Positions 5,629 to 7,168 of a DNA stretch of 7,168 nucleotides are shown here, in pieces. Made by a program: the position numbers and the translations under genes. The DNA is from Methyloligella sp. (lineage in GTDB: Bacteria; Pseudomonadota; Alphaproteobacteria; Rhizobiales; JALUTE01): NCBI GenBank assembly GCA_027058255.1, contig JALUTE010000528.1:1-7168 (forward strand), read 5' to 3'. The notes under the pieces are model-generated. The model did no database searches and had not been told where the DNA came from. It saw only the letters and a list, made by a program, of their open reading frames with translations. Position 1 is the first letter of the stretch; each line of letters begins with the position of its first letter.

Positions 5629-6359
5629 TCGACGCGCATGAGATAGAGCCCGCAGGCTGGCGCCACCGGGCCGCAGCGGGCCCGGTCCCGCGCAGCAAGG
5701 GCTGCAGCCACATCGTCGGCGCTCCATTTGCCCTCGCCCACCAGCGCCAGCGTGCCGACCATGGAGCGCACCTGATTGTGCAGGAAGGAGCGCGCCGCGG
5801 CGCGGATCTCGATCGCCTCGCCGATGCGGCGCACCTCCAGCCGGTCCAGGGTCTTGAGGGGTGAGGCGGCCTGGCAGTGGGCGGCCCGGAAGGTGGTGAA
5901 ATCGTGCCGGCCCACGAGGCGCTGGGCGGCCTGGTGCATGGCATCGGCATCGAGCGGGCGGGAGAGGCGCCACGCCCGGTTGCGCTCCAGCGCGAGGGGG
6001 GCGCGCCGGTTGCATATGCGGTAGAGATAGTGACGCCGGATCGCCGAGCGGCGGGCATCGAAATCGTCCCCCACCCGCGCACAGGCCAGCACCGCCACGG
6101 GATCGGGCCGCAGATGGTGGTTGAGGGCATCGCGCACCGTCTCCGCCGGCCAGTCGCGGGCAAGATCGAAATGCGCCACCTGCCCGCGCGCATGCACGCC
6201 CGCATCGGTGCGCCCGGCGCCGCGCGGCAGGACATGCGCGCCGCAGAATGCCGCGATGGCCTGGCCCAGCCGCGCCTGCACGCCGAGCCCGTTCGCCTGG
6301 GCCTGCCAGCCCACGAAGGGCGTACCGTCATATTCGATGGTGATGCAATAGCGAGGCAT
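5562..6359 (-). CDS. truA: tRNA pseudouridine(38–40) synthase
   Basis: TruA converts uridines 38–40 in the anticodon stem-loop of many tRNAs to pseudouridine. The 265-residue protein starts MPRYCITIEYDGTPFVGWQAQ, the family N-terminus. It has the catalytic aspartate D52 in RGAGRTDAGVHARGQVAHFD, the RRHYLYRICNRR segment, GRHDFTTFRAAHCQA, and FLHNQVRSMVGTLALVGEGK near the C-terminus. The family normally ends just after CGLYLMRVDYP; here about 20 further residues (EMAEEGGEAGRPSEKAAK) follow and lie antisense to the dapE end. ATG 6359 is 12 nt past the fmt stop and is served by AAAGGG (7-nt spacing), which overlaps that stop. It is therefore translated from an fmt–truA operon. Confidence 0.96.
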   Translation of the reverse strand: MPRYCITIEYDGTPFVGWQAQANGLGVQARLGQAIAAFCGAHVLPRGAGRTDAGVHARGQVAHFDLARDWPAETVRDALNHHLRPDPVAVLACARVGDDFDARRSAIRRHYLYRICNRRAPLALERNRAWRLSRPLDADAMHQAAQRLVGRHDFTTFRAAHCQAASPLKTLDRLEVRRIGEAIEIRAAARSFLHNQVRSMVGTLALVGEGKWSADDVAAALAARDRARCGPVAPACGLYLMRVDYPAEMAEEGGEAGRPSEKAAK

Positions 6360-6371
6360 GAGGCGGCCCTT

Positions 6372-7168
6372 TCAGGCAAGGCGCGTGCCCGGCGGGAGGG
6401 ACAACCCCCTCAGGAACGCCTCGGCGGCAACGGGACGCTTGCCGGCGCGCTGGACCTCGAGGAGCCGCACCGCCCCCTCGCCGCAGGCAATGGTGAGCCG
6501 GTCGTCCAGCACCTCGCCGGGCACCGCCGCCTTGCCTGCTCCGGGCCGCCCCGCCTCGGCCACCTCGCTGCGCAGAACCTTGACACGCTCGGCGCGGCCA
6601 CCCTCACGCCGCGGCACCTCGAACCAGGCGCCGGGGAAGGGCGAGAGCGCGCGGATATGATCGTGCACGGCGCGCGCGGGGCGCGAGAAGTCGATCCGCG
6701 TCTCGGCCTTCTCGATCTTGCGCGCATAGGTGACGCCCTCGCGCGCCTGGGGCCGGCAGTCGAGCCGCCCCGCCTCGAGATGCGCCAGCGCCTCCACCAT
6801 CAGCCGGGCGCCGCGCTCTGCCAGAATGTCGTGCAGCTCGCCCGCCGTCATGGTCTCGGGGATCGGCACCCGCTCCTCGGCGCATATGGGGCCCGTATCG
6901 AGCCCTTCCTCCATGCGCATGACGGCGATGCCCGTCTCCCGGTCGCCCGCCATGATCGCCCGCTGGATGGGCGCCGCTCCCCGCCAGCGTGGCAAGAGCG
7001 AGGCATGCAGGTTGAAACAGCCCTCGCGGGGGGCCTCCAGCACGGCGCGCGGCAGGATGAGCCCATAGGCGACCACGAGCCCGACATCCGCGCCGAGCGC
7101 CGCAATCGTCTCCTGTATCTCGGCACCCTTCAGGCTTTTCGGGGTCATGATGCGCAAACCCGCCTGCT
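6372..7168 (-). CDS. fmt: Methionyl-tRNA formyltransferase, 5' end cut by window
   Basis: Fmt transfers a formyl group from 10-formyltetrahydrofolate to Met-tRNA(fMet), making the initiator tRNA. The 264 visible codons correspond to E. coli Fmt from about residue 75 on. The first residues (QAGLRIMTPKSL) align with its GLPVFQPVSL segment, so roughly 75 residues and the true start lie right of the window. The formyl-transfer region is intact: VVAYGLILPRAVLEAP, FNLHASLLPRWRGAAPIQRA (catalytic Asn and His) and MEEGLDTGPI (catalytic Asp). The C-terminal OB-fold part has ALSPFPGAWFEV, VPGEVLDDRLTIACGEGAVR and LLEVQRAGKRPV, ending PGTRLA. It is followed 12 nt later by truA. In related genomes def commonly precedes fmt; it would lie outside the window. 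Confidence 0.96.
   Translation of the reverse strand, partial: QAGLRIMTPKSLKGAEIQETIAALGADVGLVVAYGLILPRAVLEAPREGCFNLHASLLPRWRGAAPIQRAIMAGDRETGIAVMRMEEGLDTGPICAEERVPIPETMTAGELHDILAERGARLMVEALAHLEAGRLDCRPQAREGVTYARKIEKAETRIDFSRPARAVHDHIRALSPFPGAWFEVPRREGGRAERVKVLRSEVAEAGRPGAGKAAVPGEVLDDRLTIACGEGAVRLLEVQRAGKRPVAAEAFLRGLSLPPGTRLA

Noticed and set aside
4156..6015. A 619-codon open frame on the minus strand across dapE and part of truA
   Set aside because: It lies antisense to well-supported dapE and in a different frame from truA. Its translation is Arg/Gly/Ala-rich with no domain, typical of a high-G+C shadow.

Overview
The window reads as chromosomal DNA of a high-G+C alphaproteobacterium, most likely of the order Hyphomicrobiales (Rhizobiales). 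The basis is a dapE / truA–fmt neighbourhood of the kind found in that order, a SIMPL-domain protein close to Brucella BP26/OMP28, and a MetH that begins at the pterin domain. The species cannot be named from the sequence alone.

Left block (1–2271, all minus strand). Read in the direction of transcription, the order is a CAU-anticodon tRNA (best read as tRNA-Ile2), a DUF302 protein, a VapB-type antitoxin, a VapC PIN toxin, and the pterin-binding plus cap part of cobalamin-dependent methionine synthase (metH, cut by the left window edge). The four protein genes are packed like one operon: an 8-nt gap, a 14-nt overlap, then a 4-nt GTGA overlap between vapC and metH. The metH reading frame starts where the N-terminal homocysteine domain should already have ended, so this is one half of a split methionine synthase. 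A toxin–antitoxin pair occupies the place where the homocysteine-domain gene might be expected.

Middle block (2272–4259, plus strand). An intergenic stretch of about 200 bp carries the likely outward promoter region. After it come a secreted SIMPL-domain protein, a small PemK/MazF-fold-like protein with no antitoxin and apparently no canonical catalytic residues, and a small four-helix membrane protein of unknown family that precedes dapE.

Right block (4333–7168). dapE (lysine/diaminopimelate pathway) runs on the plus strand and collides tail-to-tail with the minus-strand pair fmt–truA. The coding regions of dapE and truA overlap antisense by 67 bp. fmt runs off the right edge. Together these genes serve cell-wall and lysine precursor synthesis, tRNA modification and initiator-tRNA formylation.

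I see no CRISPR array, insertion sequence, phage gene or convincing rho-independent terminator. The least ordinary part of the window is the tRNA–DUF302–vapBC–metH arrangement. No clearly undescribed system is evident.
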